Assembly: GCA_036245805.1 (NCBI GenBank)
Contig: BTRK01000003.1
Coordinates: 12,316,464 to 12,380,463 of the forward strand
Direction of reading: 5' to 3'
Length of the DNA: 64,000 bases
Source: Pristionchus mayeri
Taxonomy: Eukaryota; Nematoda; Chromadorea; Rhabditida; Neodiplogasteridae
Positions 1 to 11,490 of this stretch are shown here, in pieces (position 1 is the stretch's first letter; each line of letters opens with the position of its first letter). Position numbers and translations under genes: made by a program. The notes beneath the pieces were generated by a model that saw nothing but the letters and a program-made list of their open reading frames with translations, searched no databases and was not told the DNA's origin.

Positions 1-203
1 AACAGAATGTTGAAAAATGTGTCGTTTTCGATGGATAAATGTTCGCAATTTTAACTTTGCCCTGCTCTCCCCTCTCCGATTGGGCAATGCTGATAGGGTG
101 CGCATATGAAAGAGTATGCAAGGCCTCATTAGTAATTAATATACGGAAGGTTATCGGTCAAACTGAAAGGAAGATGGAAGACAAAATATCAAAAAACCGC
201 AAG

Positions 204-223
204 ACTTTTGCATCAACCTAATA
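204..223. repeat. Solo mariner-type terminal inverted repeat
   Basis: The sequence ACTTTTGCATCAACCTAA followed by TA matches the terminal repeat of the mariner at 45840-47097. Only this one end is visible, so the rest of the element either lies left of the window or has been lost. No transposase coding sequence is visible next to it. Confidence 0.6.
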
Positions 224-1911
224 GCATGACAATGGAGCGGTCTGAAATGATATATTTTTGAAACATTCGCACATATTGTGACTGAATGAGGTTGAAATCG
301 AATCAAAGCTCTTGGTTGATTTGTGGGCAAAGGGTTTAGGCACCTTTCTGCACAAACGCGATATTTTTAGCTTCATTCTCCTAGGAGGAGATGTATCTGG
401 AGTGGATAGAACTGTCTATTTTCACACTATTGCTATCGAATTGCATTATGTTTCAGCCAAGAATGACGATTCATATTTCAGATTAGCTAGCAATTCTAAC
501 GGAATCGAATAAGTTGGATCTGTTTCACAATACTATTATTATCGGATCCTCGCATTCCACGCAACTGGGGCTGAATTTCCCCATACCGACTCGGAGGGCG
601 AAAAATAGGCACAGTGATAGGGAGATTTCGCTCCGAGAGTTGATGGGCCACGCAAATGAACCTATTTCCCCCATTTGACACGCTGTGCCTTAGTTATTGC
701 GGCCGTCAATCAGCATTCGGGGCCTACACTTCGGAAAAAAAGTTTGGGAATTATCGAATTTTTAGCCATCCGTGGACCCCTGCACAGTTGTTACGTTTTC
801 TCGTGGAGGGTCTCCTAAATTACAAATATAATCTATGCGGTTGCTAAATGAGCCCGGGTTTCTTCTGCAGTATTAAATAGAACTACCATGCAGATAAGGC
901 AAAACATTATTTAAAACTAAAACTTAAGACCTGACTTTCAATGTTTATGATGGCTACGTGTTACGAAAGGCAGATCTGCTTTCAAGAAGAATGGGAGAAG
1001 AATACGACAAAAATTAAAATATATAATTATTCATCTGCTTGCGTATTGCTAGACCTTATCTAATATAGCCAGTCAATTTATCTGAAAGAGATGTTATACT
1101 GATATTATTATTCCTCAAATGAAAGAAGGATCATGATTCCCCATGATAAGCTAATTGGACTTCTCTGACACTATTTATCATACTTTAATTTTCATAATTA
1201 ATATTTTCCCAGATCCTATTACTGTACTTCTGTTCCAACGCTTAATTCGATCCACTTCAGGAACTGAACCTCATCGTGTGTGGCGGTCATTCGCTCTGCC
1301 TTTAAATCGAGCACTCCCTTCGTGACCAAACTTTCTCCTCACCTATTTTTATTCTCAGGGTTCGCTCGCAGTATGGTTGCAGTCTCTTCCTTTTCATCCA
1401 ATCTCGATCTTCTGAATATATTTAGGTGAATCACCTTAGGTTCAAACGTGTCCATTTAGTAAAGGAAATAATCATGCTGCACCTGCTCATCTAGAGTATT
1501 TTCAATAATTTAATTGGTTGAGAAACCAGGCGGTGGAGGATTGCTCACACATAAATTATTTATCTTATGAGACATCCATCTAACCTCAATTCACTACTTT
1601 ATTAAGTAATCGAACAAAGAACTCGACAGGGTCTGATTCCTGGTTCCATACGTTCTCTGTCTAATATGATCAGGTGTCAAATTGAGATATCATACCTTCC
1701 TCCGCTCACCTTATCCTTCATCAATACACAAGAAGGCGAGAGATGAAAGTGGCAGCGCCTTCGTCCTTCGGAGAAGGACTGAAAGGAATAGGATTATTTT
1801 ACCCTTCAGTTCATTCCTTGCCTGGGATCTTAGTCTTGAGAAGAGTATGCGGAATAGAGAGAAAGAGTAAGGAAGCTGATATTCAAGGTGATAAACTATA
1901 CAAACAATCAG
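224..1911. other. Unassigned AT-rich non-coding sequence
   Basis: I see no conserved coding region, RNA gene or clear repeat structure here. The open frames are short (up to about 73 residues), do not resemble known proteins, and lack consistent splice sites. Confidence 0.5.
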
Positions 1912-2163
1912 TTAAAGGAGGACTAAAGGCAAACGCGCGCCCGGTTGAAATATGTTTCAATTAGAGGAGAACTCTCTTCAAGTTGCGTGCTCTCTCGCTC
2001 GTTGCCTGAGCTTTCTCTGATTTGGCTCTCCGCCAACTACCGATAGCTCTGTTCGTAACGGAGATATCAATGTGAAAATTTCGGAACTTCTTATCTTTGG
2101 GGAGATCTAGGCCGTGCATGTGAAAGCTTCACAAATTGATTTTTGCCTTTGCTCCTCCTTTAA
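1912..2163. mobile_element. MITE with TTAAAGGAGGA termini
   Basis: This element of about 250 bp starts TTAAAGGAGGAC and ends with the near-reverse complement, TCCTCCTTTAA. A related copy lies inverted at 7301-7553; the two share a GCGCGCGTTTGC-type block and a block around GATATCAATGTGAAAATTTC. It has no coding capacity, so it is a non-autonomous DNA transposon. The TTAA-like edges could be the target duplication or part of the terminal repeat. Confidence 0.6.
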
Positions 2164-2610
2164 TTCCGGAACGAAAAAATTAATAAATCCTCATGGAGAT
2201 CTCTGGTTTCATGATAATCACATACACCTTGGAGAAACCGCCTAACCGATTATCGATTTGTGTGTGAATAAAAAACAAATCCAATATTCCGAATATTTCA
2301 ACAACAACAAAATCGCTCTGTAACTTACTGCATTTCAGTACATACTCGACGATCGGACATTACAGTCTGAACGATAAAAAATCACTAAGTAACACACTCT
2401 ATCTCTCTCTAATTCTTTGAACCGTGACGAGCCACGAATAAAGTGTAGTAAAACTAAGGATGCAAAGATAAATGGCATGATAAAATTAAATTTACTGAAT
2501 TGGAGCAGAAGAAAAAACAACGTGGAAGACATATAAATACTATTAATCAGTAATGCAGCAACAATTAGCCTGCAAAAAATGGCATGAACATTTAACACGG
2601 TGAAAAAAGG

Positions 2611-2710
2611 ATATTATAGCAACTAGGTCTGGAAACTATGACATCATGCCGCCTATATATCAAAGGCGCATGACGTCATAGTTCTAATCCGACCTAGTGC
2701 CTATTATAAT
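2611..2710. repeat. Short imperfect inverted repeat (MITE-like)
   Basis: ATATTATAGCAACTAGGTC at the left is mirrored by GACCTAGTGCCTATTATAAT at the right. The inner parts also pair (CTATGACATCATGC against GCATGACGTCATAG). The roughly 100 bp unit would fold into one hairpin and has no open frame. It is probably a small MITE. Confidence 0.55.
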
Positions 2711-2951
2711 GGATATTGTTGTACGTTCACCAATTCACCTTGCGAATTCTCGATTTTGTATGTGTCCGATACAGTGGCAGAAGAGTGCTAAAATGTGCAA
2801 ACCTATTATATCAAAAATTTCTGGCACATCAATTTACCGCGTCAATTTAGTCATCGATAAGTGAAGAATTAGAGATGGTCTGATACTCCGTTCTGTACCC
2901 ACCTTATCGCTGTCAAACAAGCGATTGACGAAGAAATGTTTTCGCGCTTTC

Positions 2952-3030
2952 ATTAGATCCTTTCTCAGTAGACGAGTCAGCAGGAACGAGAGAAGCACCA
3001 AGGTCCAATGCGTCTTCCTTCCAAAAGTGA
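2952..3030 (-). pseudogene. Decayed single exon related to helq
   Basis: On the minus strand this reads E-D-A-L-D-L-G-A-S-L-V-P-A-D-S, which parallels the helq exon at 42213-42300 (EEGAAAFGASVAPADS). A degenerate form of the following KDL and donor region is also present. This is an additional, older copy beyond copies A, B and C. No other helq exon could be recognised next to it, so it is a relic. The match is short, so the call is moderate. Confidence 0.45.
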
Positions 3031-3780
3031 CCAGGGAAATTCACGTAGCGGATGGGTTATGTAAGTAGTTAATCGGTCGAGAAGCAATGAAACGTCACTA
3101 TTCGTACCATTATAAACTAAAATAAATAGTTCTTCTTAATCGTCTTTCAATCAGCTAACAGAGAAATGTTGCAACAGCCGAGGGTGAGCATCCTACCGTA
3201 CCCCATACCTTACATCAGCATAACTTCATCTGTTACGACCTTTTTTGTTTCGTTCGGTAGAAAGGAGATGACTTTGTCGTCCTTGCGGATTAGACACCAG
3301 AAAACATTCGTTTCGAGACCAATTTAGAAAGAGTATGTAAAGTCGCAAGAGATTAATCTTTTTCTCTCATTCATCCTCTGTAAAGTGACGTAGAAAGGTT
3401 TGAATGAGAATTTTGCTACACAAGACGAAGACATACTGAACATGTCGAAATTTTCGGTGATATGAAACAACAGTGCAGCCGCAAATTAATAGGGCTAAAA
3501 TTGCACAATTTCTTACACGTAGAGAGGATCATTCTATAATATTTCGATTAAACCAGTTTTGACTATAAAAGCAACACATTTATATGAACGTATAATTTCG
3601 TAATACCGTTGATTTGACACGCCACTCAGTTGTCATCATTCTCTATCGCATAAATACATGAAGAAGTTGATAAAGTCCGTATGAATAAACGAAATAATAA
3701 CATCGAAGCCTGCATCAGCTGCACACCTATAGACTTGCTGCAAAGATTTCGTAAATCAGCAACACACTGGTATTAGCTGT
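3031..3780. other. Unassigned non-coding sequence
   Basis: I recognise no gene here. A stretch near 3240-3310 (TTCGGTAGAAAGGAGATGAC and following) has a weak echo near 4310-4340 (ACGATGATGTTGTCGCCC). That suggests both belong to the decayed tandem units described next. Confidence 0.35.
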
Positions 3781-5604
3781 TTACATACCGTGCTCTCCGC
3801 TGCGGCTTCGGCGGCATCACTTACCGCAGCAGCACACTGCTTGACTTGTGGCGAGGGGCCGCTGGCATCGACTCTACGATTTCAAAATAATCTAATAGAA
3901 CCTCGGTTCCAGTAGGGCTACTTATTCACAAGACACTATTTAATTTTCAATGGAGGAGTAATAGTTGATGCAAATAAAAAAATTATCGATGCCTACTGTT
4001 CACTCTCACCATTTATTTGTTAATCTTTTTCTCCGCTACAGCTTTTACAGTAATAACCTCAGCCTGAACTCCTGGCGCATGTTGTTTATTTTCAGTTATT
4101 GTATCGTGAAAGCACAAAGAGGAAAAACTGCATTACTCGTACGCGTGCTACTATTGTATTGAAGCATATCTGCTACAGCAATTTACCACTTGAAGTCAGT
4201 GATTTAGCGCGGATCAGAATCCCCGTCCCGCACATATTTATGCCAAATAAGCAAGTGTTCTTGTCAAATAGACCCCATCCCACCCTCCACTTACGACGAT
4301 TTTACCAGAAACAAACGATGATGTTGTCGCCCTTGTGAATTCACAAGGAAGAGAGACAAGACTTATTCTGCGAGTCTAAAAAAGGTCTGAATATCTCCAT
4401 TTCGCACGCTTTCTCTCACTCTTGTGAGCATGACTGGGCCAGGAAATAAGTTATTACTAAATATGGAAATAGAAGGATCGAATAAAATTTAAAGGTACAG
4501 TTTTCCTAGAAATAATCAAACAAGTTGGGAATTTCAGCAATATGCAAAATCAGATCAGCCAAAATTCGCCTGCTAAATTAATGGTTTTCAGTACTTCATA
4601 CTTTGAGGAATTAATTCTCCATTCTATCATGAATTATTATGGGGAAAAAACGAATGAGCTCAAACAGTTGATTTAGTGCACCATATTGCGAATATCAGTC
4701 TCGTTCAGAATGACAGGACAGTGGGATGCATGAATCGCATGTGTAAAAAACATCAAAAATAAATATTTACTCACCGTGCCCTCTCCTTCCTCTCGACTGA
4801 AAAAGTTGCAGCAGCAAGCCACTCGAATGGGAGCTGCTCGCTCATCAACTGATCAGTAAACAATCAGTGATGTGTGGGACGATAGATCGAGGAGCACTGT
4901 ACCGCAATGTGCCGTTACCTACTGTAGATTGGGTAACCAATGTTTGTTATTAGGCAAGAGCGAAATTGAATTAGTCATCTCCATTTTGTACGTGTTTTTG
5001 AACGTACAAAACGTTTCGTTTTTGAACGTTTCGTAATAATTGAATGCGAGTGGTGTTGTCTTTTTTCATTAAATCATGCAGCACCGATCTCGCGAGTGGT
5101 TCTATAATTTTTTTTAAAGAGTTTGTATTCGAGTCAACTTTACAGAAATGCAATCATAATATCATAGTTCATAGTCATTGTTGCATGAATAGTTCGTAGA
5201 TGCATATTTATGCCGCGCTCTCTCATCTAACAAATATTGTACAGGATTAACCATCGGAACGGCATTGCTCGTAAGCGTTCCGTTTAGCATATCAAACATC
5301 ACTGGCGCAGCAATTCACCAAGTGAATCAAAATAAACCTAGGAATTGTTGCTCCATCCACACTCACCATTTCCCTATGTCTAATATGTAAATACATTACT
5401 CTAATTGGGAGATCACTTTCCTTTCTTCACTCACCTCTGTTCACACGAAAACTTCCTCCACAACAGCGAGACTGAAATTGGAAAGAATAGGATTATTCTT
5501 GTCTCGATTATAACAATTATGAGAATTTTGTTCAAAAATATGTATATCACATCGTTGAATTCGAGTAAAAGGACTATAACCCTGTTTATATCTATCCACA
5601 GTAT

Positions 5605-5885
5605 TAAGCCACGTCAAAAGCTCATTTCGCGTTCTTTTTAAAATTCAAAAAACAGCGAATTTGCTCTCGCACGGAATTTTAGCTTACTGTATCGAGTTTT
5701 AATATGAACCAATTGTAAAACCAACAATTGGGTCTCTACAACCGTTTCCATTTCATAGTTTTTGTGAAACACAAATGATACTAATCTGTTTCGAAGTACG
5801 GAAGTGGTGGATTCATTCATGTTTCATAGAAAATTAAAGTATTGTATTATTTGCGCTTTTCGGTTTTATCCGTGGACTGCCTTGC
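5605..5885. repeat. Dispersed repeat, copy 1
   Basis: About 280 bp around TACTGTATCGAGTTTTAATA, GAAACACAAATGAT and GTGGATTCATTCATGTTTCA recurs in reverse orientation at 51810-52090. Only this segment is shared and no terminal repeats are visible. It is either a piece of a larger element or of the duplicated flank. Confidence 0.6.
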
Positions 5886-7177
5886 GTTTAATACTGTGTA
5901 TCATGAAGTCTAAAGAATAAGTTCTTAGAGTAGGGACAGCGGAGCTCCGTCCTTTATGCAGTTCACCATTTTTTTGCATTGGGAAAGCTCACACCATCAC
6001 ATCATTGTATTTATTTTCACAGGTTTAATTTATTTTAATTTATTAAAATATTTTTTTGCGTATAATCGATATAGCATTGATATATAATTAATTTTTCAAC
6101 ATCCCTCCGCGGTTCCTATCTCAGAGTGATTCTAAAATTTAGGAATGAGTATTCGTTCACCGTGTTATCTGCTGCATCCCCAACGCACTTACATCAGCTG
6201 CAGATTGTGTGATCGGCAGCGAGGACGTTGATCGATTCCACTCCGCAACTCACCCAATCACTGGAAAATGAACTAGGCAAATCTCGGGTTCAGCAGTGCT
6301 ATGTAAGATCCTGAAAACAAATCTTTTCAATGATTGTTGCAGGACACGGGGATTAAAAATAATTACGACAACCTATCAGTTGTTATTCGTTTTCACCGTT
6401 CTTCTAAACTTTCCCCCGGCTTTGGAAGCACGCCAAAACAACTTATTTCACTCTTTGACTCGAATGATGCCATCTGTGCCTCAAATAGTCATTATGTCGC
6501 GCAAGTTCAGATTTCCTAAACAAGTTGTACTACATATGTTTTGAGGACACAGTATATGTACCAAATTGCTCATACGCGTAACAAATATCACTGGAGCAAA
6601 AATTCACCACGTGTAATTTGTCATTGATCAAAATATACCGAGAAAGGAATTATTTTTCACGCGCTCTTCACCTCTTTCAAAAATGCAAAAAAAACATAGG
6701 TAACGATTTGGGTGATTTCTTGTCTTATGGTTAATACCAAACGATGGATTGAATTCAATTCAGAATTATTTATGAGAATCTTGTTTTAAAAACATTTTTG
6801 GTGTGCCGTTAAATTCGAGTAAAACGATGTATAAATCAATATTTCGAAATCATAACATGAAGTTCTTAGTGATGCTGAAAAAAACACGAAAAACTATTGC
6901 TTCACCGTGCATTCTGCTTCCGACTCGGCTGCAGCACTTGTTGCAGCTGCAGCAGACTTCTCCGCTGGCAGGAAGAGTACAGCTGAGCCCGAATCTGCAA
7001 TTATTTTTTAAATTATTTTTCAATTACCATTTTCAACAAAAAAACAACAAATCAAATATCGGTTTCAGCAGTGCTACACAAAATCCTGAAAACGTTCACT
7101 TTCAATGTTTGTTGTGGGACACAAACTGAAATGAAAAAAAATATTATGCCAATGTTTTAGTTGCAATACGTTTTTGC

Positions 7178-7288
7178 TAGGGTTCTCTTATTGGAAATTG
7201 TTGTACCATTTTCAGATATGTTTCATGTACGCTATATAGGTGAACATATCTGAAAATCGTACACAATTTTTCCAATAAGAGAACCATA
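7178..7288. mobile_element. Small MITE, TAGGGTTC family
   Basis: The element of about 110 bp starts TAGGGTTCTCTTATTGGAAA and ends with TCCAATAAGAGAACCATA. It is a near-perfect hairpin whose arms carry TTTCAGATATGTTTCA-like sequence. The same subterminal sequence occurs in the elements at 9659-9799 and 10217-11427, so all three belong to one family. Confidence 0.7.
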
Positions 7289-7300
7289 GTTCTGACTCGC

Positions 7301-7553
7301 TTAAAGGAAGAGTAAACTCAAAATTCAATTTTTGAAGCTATCATATGCACTGCCTAGAGCTCCACAACGATGAGAAGCTCCGAAATTTTCACATTGATAT
7401 CTCCTTTCCGAACAGAGTTATAGCTAGTTGGCTGGGATCCAAATCAGGGAAAGCTCAGGGAAGGGGGCGAGATAGCACGCGACTTGAAGAGAGTGCGTCC
7501 CTAGGTGAAACATATTCCAACCGGGCGCGCGTTTGCATTTACTCCTCCTTTAA
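7301..7553. mobile_element. MITE with TTAAAGGA termini, second copy
   Basis: Related to 1912-2163 in the opposite orientation: it begins TTAAAGGAAGAGTAAA and ends TTTACTCCTCCTTTAA. The shared core includes GAAATTTTCACATTGATATC. It lies 12 bp after the TAGGGTTC MITE, so two different elements are packed together. Confidence 0.6.
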
Positions 7554-7811
7554 TTTTTTTTCTCGGATGCGGAACGCCCACAAATGACACCTACTTCCCT
7601 GTCCCGTTATGAAAATAAAAGCGTAATGTCAGCCGCTACGGTATTTTTTTTACAGCGCGTACCTTTCATTCGCTGGCTTCGACTCTACAATTCATTCATT
7701 GATCATTATTTGCAATGAAAGTATTCAAAACTTGGTTTCAGCAGAAATATTTACTCACATAAAAAAACGACTTTTCAGTTTTAGCAAGGGATTGAGTCTT
7801 GCATCATTTCC

Positions 7812-8600
7812 GAGCGGCTCGAGTAGTCAGGATCGGGTCGAGCCAAGCTCGAGTCGAGCTTGAGGGTCGAGCCCTCGACTGGCTCGACTCGATTTGACCA
7901 ACCCTATTCCAAATCAATTTAGAGGTCCGACCAATTTAGAGGTACCAAAGTAGGGTTGGCCAAATCGAGTCGAGCCAGTCGAGGGCTCGACCCTCATGCT
8001 CGACTCGAGCTTGGCTCGACTCGAGCCTGACTACTCGAGCCGCTCGGAAATGATGCAAACCCGATCGAGCGGCTCGACTGCGAGAGTGAAAGGTCGAGCG
8101 GCTCGACTGGCTCGACTCGGCTCGGCTGGCTCGACTCGGCTCGACAGGCTCGACTAGGCTCGACTCGGCTCGACTCACCTTCAGCACAAAAGAAGCTGGT
8201 TCAATTCCGCTTGATTTAGTTATGTTTTTGCTCATTTTTTGCATCTTTTCATTCATACCTTCATCACTGTGCATCTAAAAAATAGAGCAAAAACGAAAAG
8301 TTCATAGCGGAATTGAACCCGGGTCTTGTGGTTTAAAGGTGCAAAATGTAACCACTTCACTACTCGACTGTTTCTCTTGAGACCGTTAAACGGTAATGAT
8401 GAGAAGGGCGCTAAAATGACCTCATGAGATCGGGTCAGGTCGACTCGAGCCGAGTCGAGCCGAGTCGAGCCAGTCGAGCCGCTCAACCCTCCACTCTCGC
8501 AGTCGAGCCGCTCGATCGAGTTTCGAGCCAACTCGAGCCAACATAACGTGTTTTACGAGTCGAGTACTCGAATGCCGAGCTGGCTCGATTTCACCAACCC
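7812..8600. repeat. Foldback element built of GGCTCGACTC repeats
   Basis: The region is dominated by GGCTCGACTCG / CGAGTCGAGCC words in both orientations. The phrase CCTATTCCAAATCAATTTAGAGG closes both the left sub-palindrome (around 7903) and the right end (around 8598). It contains two inverted tRNA-B-box-like segments near 8197 and 8309. Any open frames here are low-complexity translations of the repeat. It looks like a composite foldback of a GC-rich satellite-like sequence, which contrasts with the AT-rich surroundings. Confidence 0.65.
8305..8372 (-). ncRNA. tRNA-like relic with A-box and B-box motifs
   Basis: On the minus strand, TAGTGAAGTGG (A-box-like) is followed about 33 bases later by GGTTCAATTCC (B-box-like, preceded by CCCG). 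That spacing is as in a tRNA gene or tRNA-derived SINE head. The anticodon stem does not pair properly and no matching acceptor stem is visible, so it is not a functional tRNA. A second inverted B-box (GGTTCAATTCC near 8199) sits in the opposite arm of the same foldback. Confidence 0.4.
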
Positions 8601-8625
8601 TATTCCAAATCAATTTAGAGGTTCC

Positions 8626-9390
8626 TAATCTTTTCTGAAGTCTGTCGTTTGTATTTTTAAACTTTATATCGTTTAAAAATACAAACGAATGATACAGTGA
8701 ACGAAATAGTATACAGTCGCGCACATAAGTGAGTGCGCACTTTTTGAATTCGTTGTAACTTTTTGCCCATGAAAAGATCACATTGACACAAAGGTATGTT
8801 GTACCAAATTCATTGGAGATTATTACCATGGTATTTGGCCATGACGTATTTGACCCGTTATTGCGTAGTGATGACGCAATCAAACTGTACTTTTTCAAAA
8901 TGGCATTATTCTTACATGGATTTTTCCAGCTCGCAAACTTTCAGAGGTTAGAGATATGCACGGGACCTACCTATAATACAAATTTGAAGTTGCTGTGCGA
9001 CCGCACATTTGCAGTCAAAAACAGTTCTGAAATTTAGAACTCAGAACCTAGGCTAGCTAGAGAGTCAAAACGCGAAAATGATCGCCATCATGGGTATAGT
9101 TGATCCTGAGAATATTAAAACGATAACTCATAAATTTCCCTTAGGGCATGAAAAATCACTTTTTGCATGACCATTATTTGAACTTTTTGGGAAAGATAGG
9201 TAAAAATCTGGTTTTTAAATAGGAATGTTTAACATGCATTCGAGGCCGGATTCCCAACTGTTTAGAGTGATTGGACTTCTTTCCTGCCCGCGGCGTGCAT
9301 TTTTCGGTTGTATACTAGGGTCGGAATACATCCTATTTACCCCAATGTCGAGAGAGTACAGACGGTGAGAGTTTCTTTTTTCCCCCTTTT
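8626..9390. other. Unassigned, possible transposon end
   Basis: The sequence near 8713-8745 (ACAGTCGCGCACATAAGTG followed by AGTGCGCACTTTTTG) is typical of a DNA-transposon terminus, but I could not find a mirrored partner. The hairpin AAACTTTATATCGTTTAAAA with flanking ACAAACGA words lies at 8647-8690. No coding region is supported. Confidence 0.3.
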
Positions 9391-9464
9391 CTCTTTTTTT
9401 CAAATTTCTTCCCCTCCTTCACTCTCCAGATCCTTTCCAAATATTCGCGAGTCATCAAGATAGC

Positions 9465-9580
9465 CAGAAGCAACGAAAACGAATATTGGAATGCCGTTGA
9501 TTCCGCGCATCAAACTTCTTGTATCAAGCTCCATCATACAACTGGAGCAATCCGTTGAACGCAGGAAGGGGAAAATACAA
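9465..9580 (-). pseudogene. Possible decayed eIF5B C-terminal exon
   Basis: On the minus strand a fragment around TTCAACGGATTGC ... AAGTTTGATGCG ... GGCATTCCAAT can be aligned to the intact eIF5B exon at 24228-24347, which contains [11 protein letters not shown] and [10 protein letters not shown]. The copy reads GIPIF where the intact gene has GTPIC. It lies downstream of the better-supported relic at 10161-11490, the expected order. The similarity is weak. Confidence 0.35.
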
Positions 9581-9658
9581 ACGATATTACTAATAATTCT
9601 CCGTACCACTGAAGCACTTGTAGCAACAACGGGCCTGTCGACTGGCAGCAAAAACTAT

Positions 9659-9799
9659 TAGGGTTCCGGAATTGGGCGTAATTGGGCATATTTTGGATCA
9701 TTTTCAGATATGTTTCATGTACAACATATAGTATACATGTATAGCGCACATGAAACATATCCGAAAATGATTCAAAAGATGCCCAATTCCGGAACCCTA
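9659..9799. mobile_element. Small MITE, TAGGGTTCC family
   Basis: The element of about 140 bp begins TAGGGTTCCGGAATTGGGC and ends GCCCAATTCCGGAACCCTA. The inner arms carry TTTCAGATATGTTTCATGTA and its mirror. AAAACTAT lies on the left flank and AAAACTATG on the right, so the insertion appears to interrupt one of the GC-rich exon-like blocks, with TA or a slightly longer duplication as target. Confidence 0.75.
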
Positions 9800-10160
9800 A
9801 AAACTATGTCGCTGGGTCCGAATTTGCAATTCGTACCATTTAAAAAAATGAAGTCTTGGTTTCAACAGTGCTAATTGCGCACATGAAAATATATATATAT
9901 TTCAATGGAAGATAGGGAATGTGGAACAAAAACATAATTATGATAACTATTCAATGTCTGGTCATTCTCGCGTTTATCAGTTTCTCTTATTGAGGCTGCA
10001 TCTGTTGCTCCAACCAGTATAGAATACTCACTGCCTCGATCTAGATAACGAAGGAAAAACAGTATTGATCTATTTGTTACTGTGTTCTCTGCTTTTTCCC
10101 CAGTAATAATACTTTTATTCATGTCACCAAGGGGGCAACATTTATTTTTAAAAATTTAAA

Positions 10161-11490
10161 CCTTGCATGGAAAGAAGACGCGATAGTCCATCTCGGCGCG
10201 CATCTTCCGTCGCACATAGGGTTCCTCCAATTGGGCATATTAGGCATTGTTTAAACAATTTTCAGGTATGTTTCACATGAACTATATACTTCAGATATAT
10301 GAGCTGTTTGCCTAAGAATCGAGCAGATTCGGAGAATTCTGGCACAGTCCAAACATAGCATTTCTCTGAAACTCGGTGATTTGGGGACTAAGGTGCTGAA
10401 AACGATGGGCACATTCATTTTGCCCCCATAGTCGTCGTTGGCTCCAGACGACGTCACGTCGAAAACACATTGTTAAATGTAACGTTGCTCTCGAATGTGC
10501 TAAAATTACGCGAGCATGGTTCCCGGGGTAGAATTTCATGATGATTACGCCTATCCACTTAATTTTTCATGAATTATTAAAATTATTTTAAAAATACATT
10601 TTTTCTCTAAGGCAAAAGTGACCTTAGCAAGTTACATGGTTAGAAGCGGAATGACGAGGCGATTCAGAATCTCAATTTTCGTCCAATTTGATGCACCGAG
10701 TTTTAAAACAGCCACATTTTACTGATGTCAAAACGAAGGAAAACGCAGCAATTTCACCCTCTCCCTGCCCTCCCTCGTCAGTTTACCCCCTGGCTCGTCA
10801 GTTTACCCCCTGGCTCTCGCATCTCCACTCTCTCGCATCTGCACACTCTCTCGCTTCTATCGAGGGAGGGAAGGAGAGGATAGGTGAAGCTGCTACGTTT
10901 TCCCACGTTTTGACATCAGTAAAATTTGGCTGTTTTAAAACTCGCTCCATCAAATTGGACGAAAATACAATAGAGATTCTGAATCGTCTCGTCATGCCGC
11001 TTCTAACCATGCAACTTGCTAAGGTCACTTTTGCCTTAGAGAAAAGATGTAAAAATAATTTAAAAATAATTTTAATAAATCATGAAAAATGAACTGGATG
11101 GGTGTAACCAGCATGAAATTCTACCCCGGGAACCATGTTCGCGTAATTTTAGCACATTCGAGAGCAACGTTACATTTAAAAATGTGTTTTGGACGTGACG
11201 TCGTCTGGAGCCAACGACGACTATGGGGGCAAAAGCCAACGACGACTATGGGGGCACCGTTTTCAGCACCTTAGATAACCCCAAATCACTGAGTTTCAGA
11301 TGAATGAGATTTTTGAGCTATGCCGAACCTTGCACGATTCTTAGGCAAACGGCCTCATATAGCTCACTTGAAACGTACTTTAAAAATCTTCAAATTATGT
11401 CAAATACGTCCAATTGAGGGAACGCTAGTTGCATCACATCGTGGTACTTGAAGAAGTTGTCATCTAGATGGTAGATGATGTCCTCCTAGT
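10161..11490 (-). pseudogene. eIF5B exon relic split by a foldback element
   Basis: The intact exon at about 24541-24645 is found here in two pieces. The 11441-11488 piece reads EDIIYHLDDNFFKYH on the minus strand (intact gene: [15 protein letters not shown]). The 10161-10216 piece reads RRKMRAEMDYRVFFPCK (intact: [18 protein letters not shown]). They are separated by the 10217-11427 foldback, which therefore inserted into an existing exon copy. Both pieces stay largely in frame, suggesting they decayed slowly or were recently expressed. No complete gene surrounds them. Confidence 0.75.
10217..11427. mobile_element. Foldback element, TAGGGTTCC family (long form)
   Basis: A long palindrome centred near 10826. 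It starts TAGGGTTCCTCCAATTGGGC and ends CCAATTGAGGGAACGCTA. Arms mirror each other through GGTTCCCGGGGTAGAATTTC and ACGTCACGTCGAAAACACA. The arms carry CCTAAGAATCG and CTCATATAGCTC blocks that also occur near the ends of the 47690-48755 foldback, hinting at a family link. No transposase is encoded. It interrupts the eIF5B exon relic. Confidence 0.8.

Larger units (their letters stand above)
3781..7705 (-). repeat. Tandem array of decayed Ala-rich exon-like units
   Basis: Blocks rich in GCAGC/GCTGC occur near 3790-3880, 4775-4860, 6160-6250, 6905-6995 and 7625-7700. Several begin with CACCGTG, which is a splice donor on the minus strand, and some end with a GGCTTCGACTCTAC-like block. The layout resembles the Ala-rich eIF5B exon at 29961-30073, which begins at a donor and ends with GGCTTCGACTCGACGGG. 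Between blocks a phrase like TTTCAGCAGTGCTA..ATCCTGAAAAC recurs (6290, 7065). I infer repeatedly duplicated, decayed eIF5B exon and intron sequence. Divergence is high and the assignment is tentative. Confidence 0.35.

Noticed and set aside
7936..8898. Ser/Arg-rich frames on the minus strand
   Set aside because: They come from the GGCTCGACTC repeat and show no domain or splice structure.
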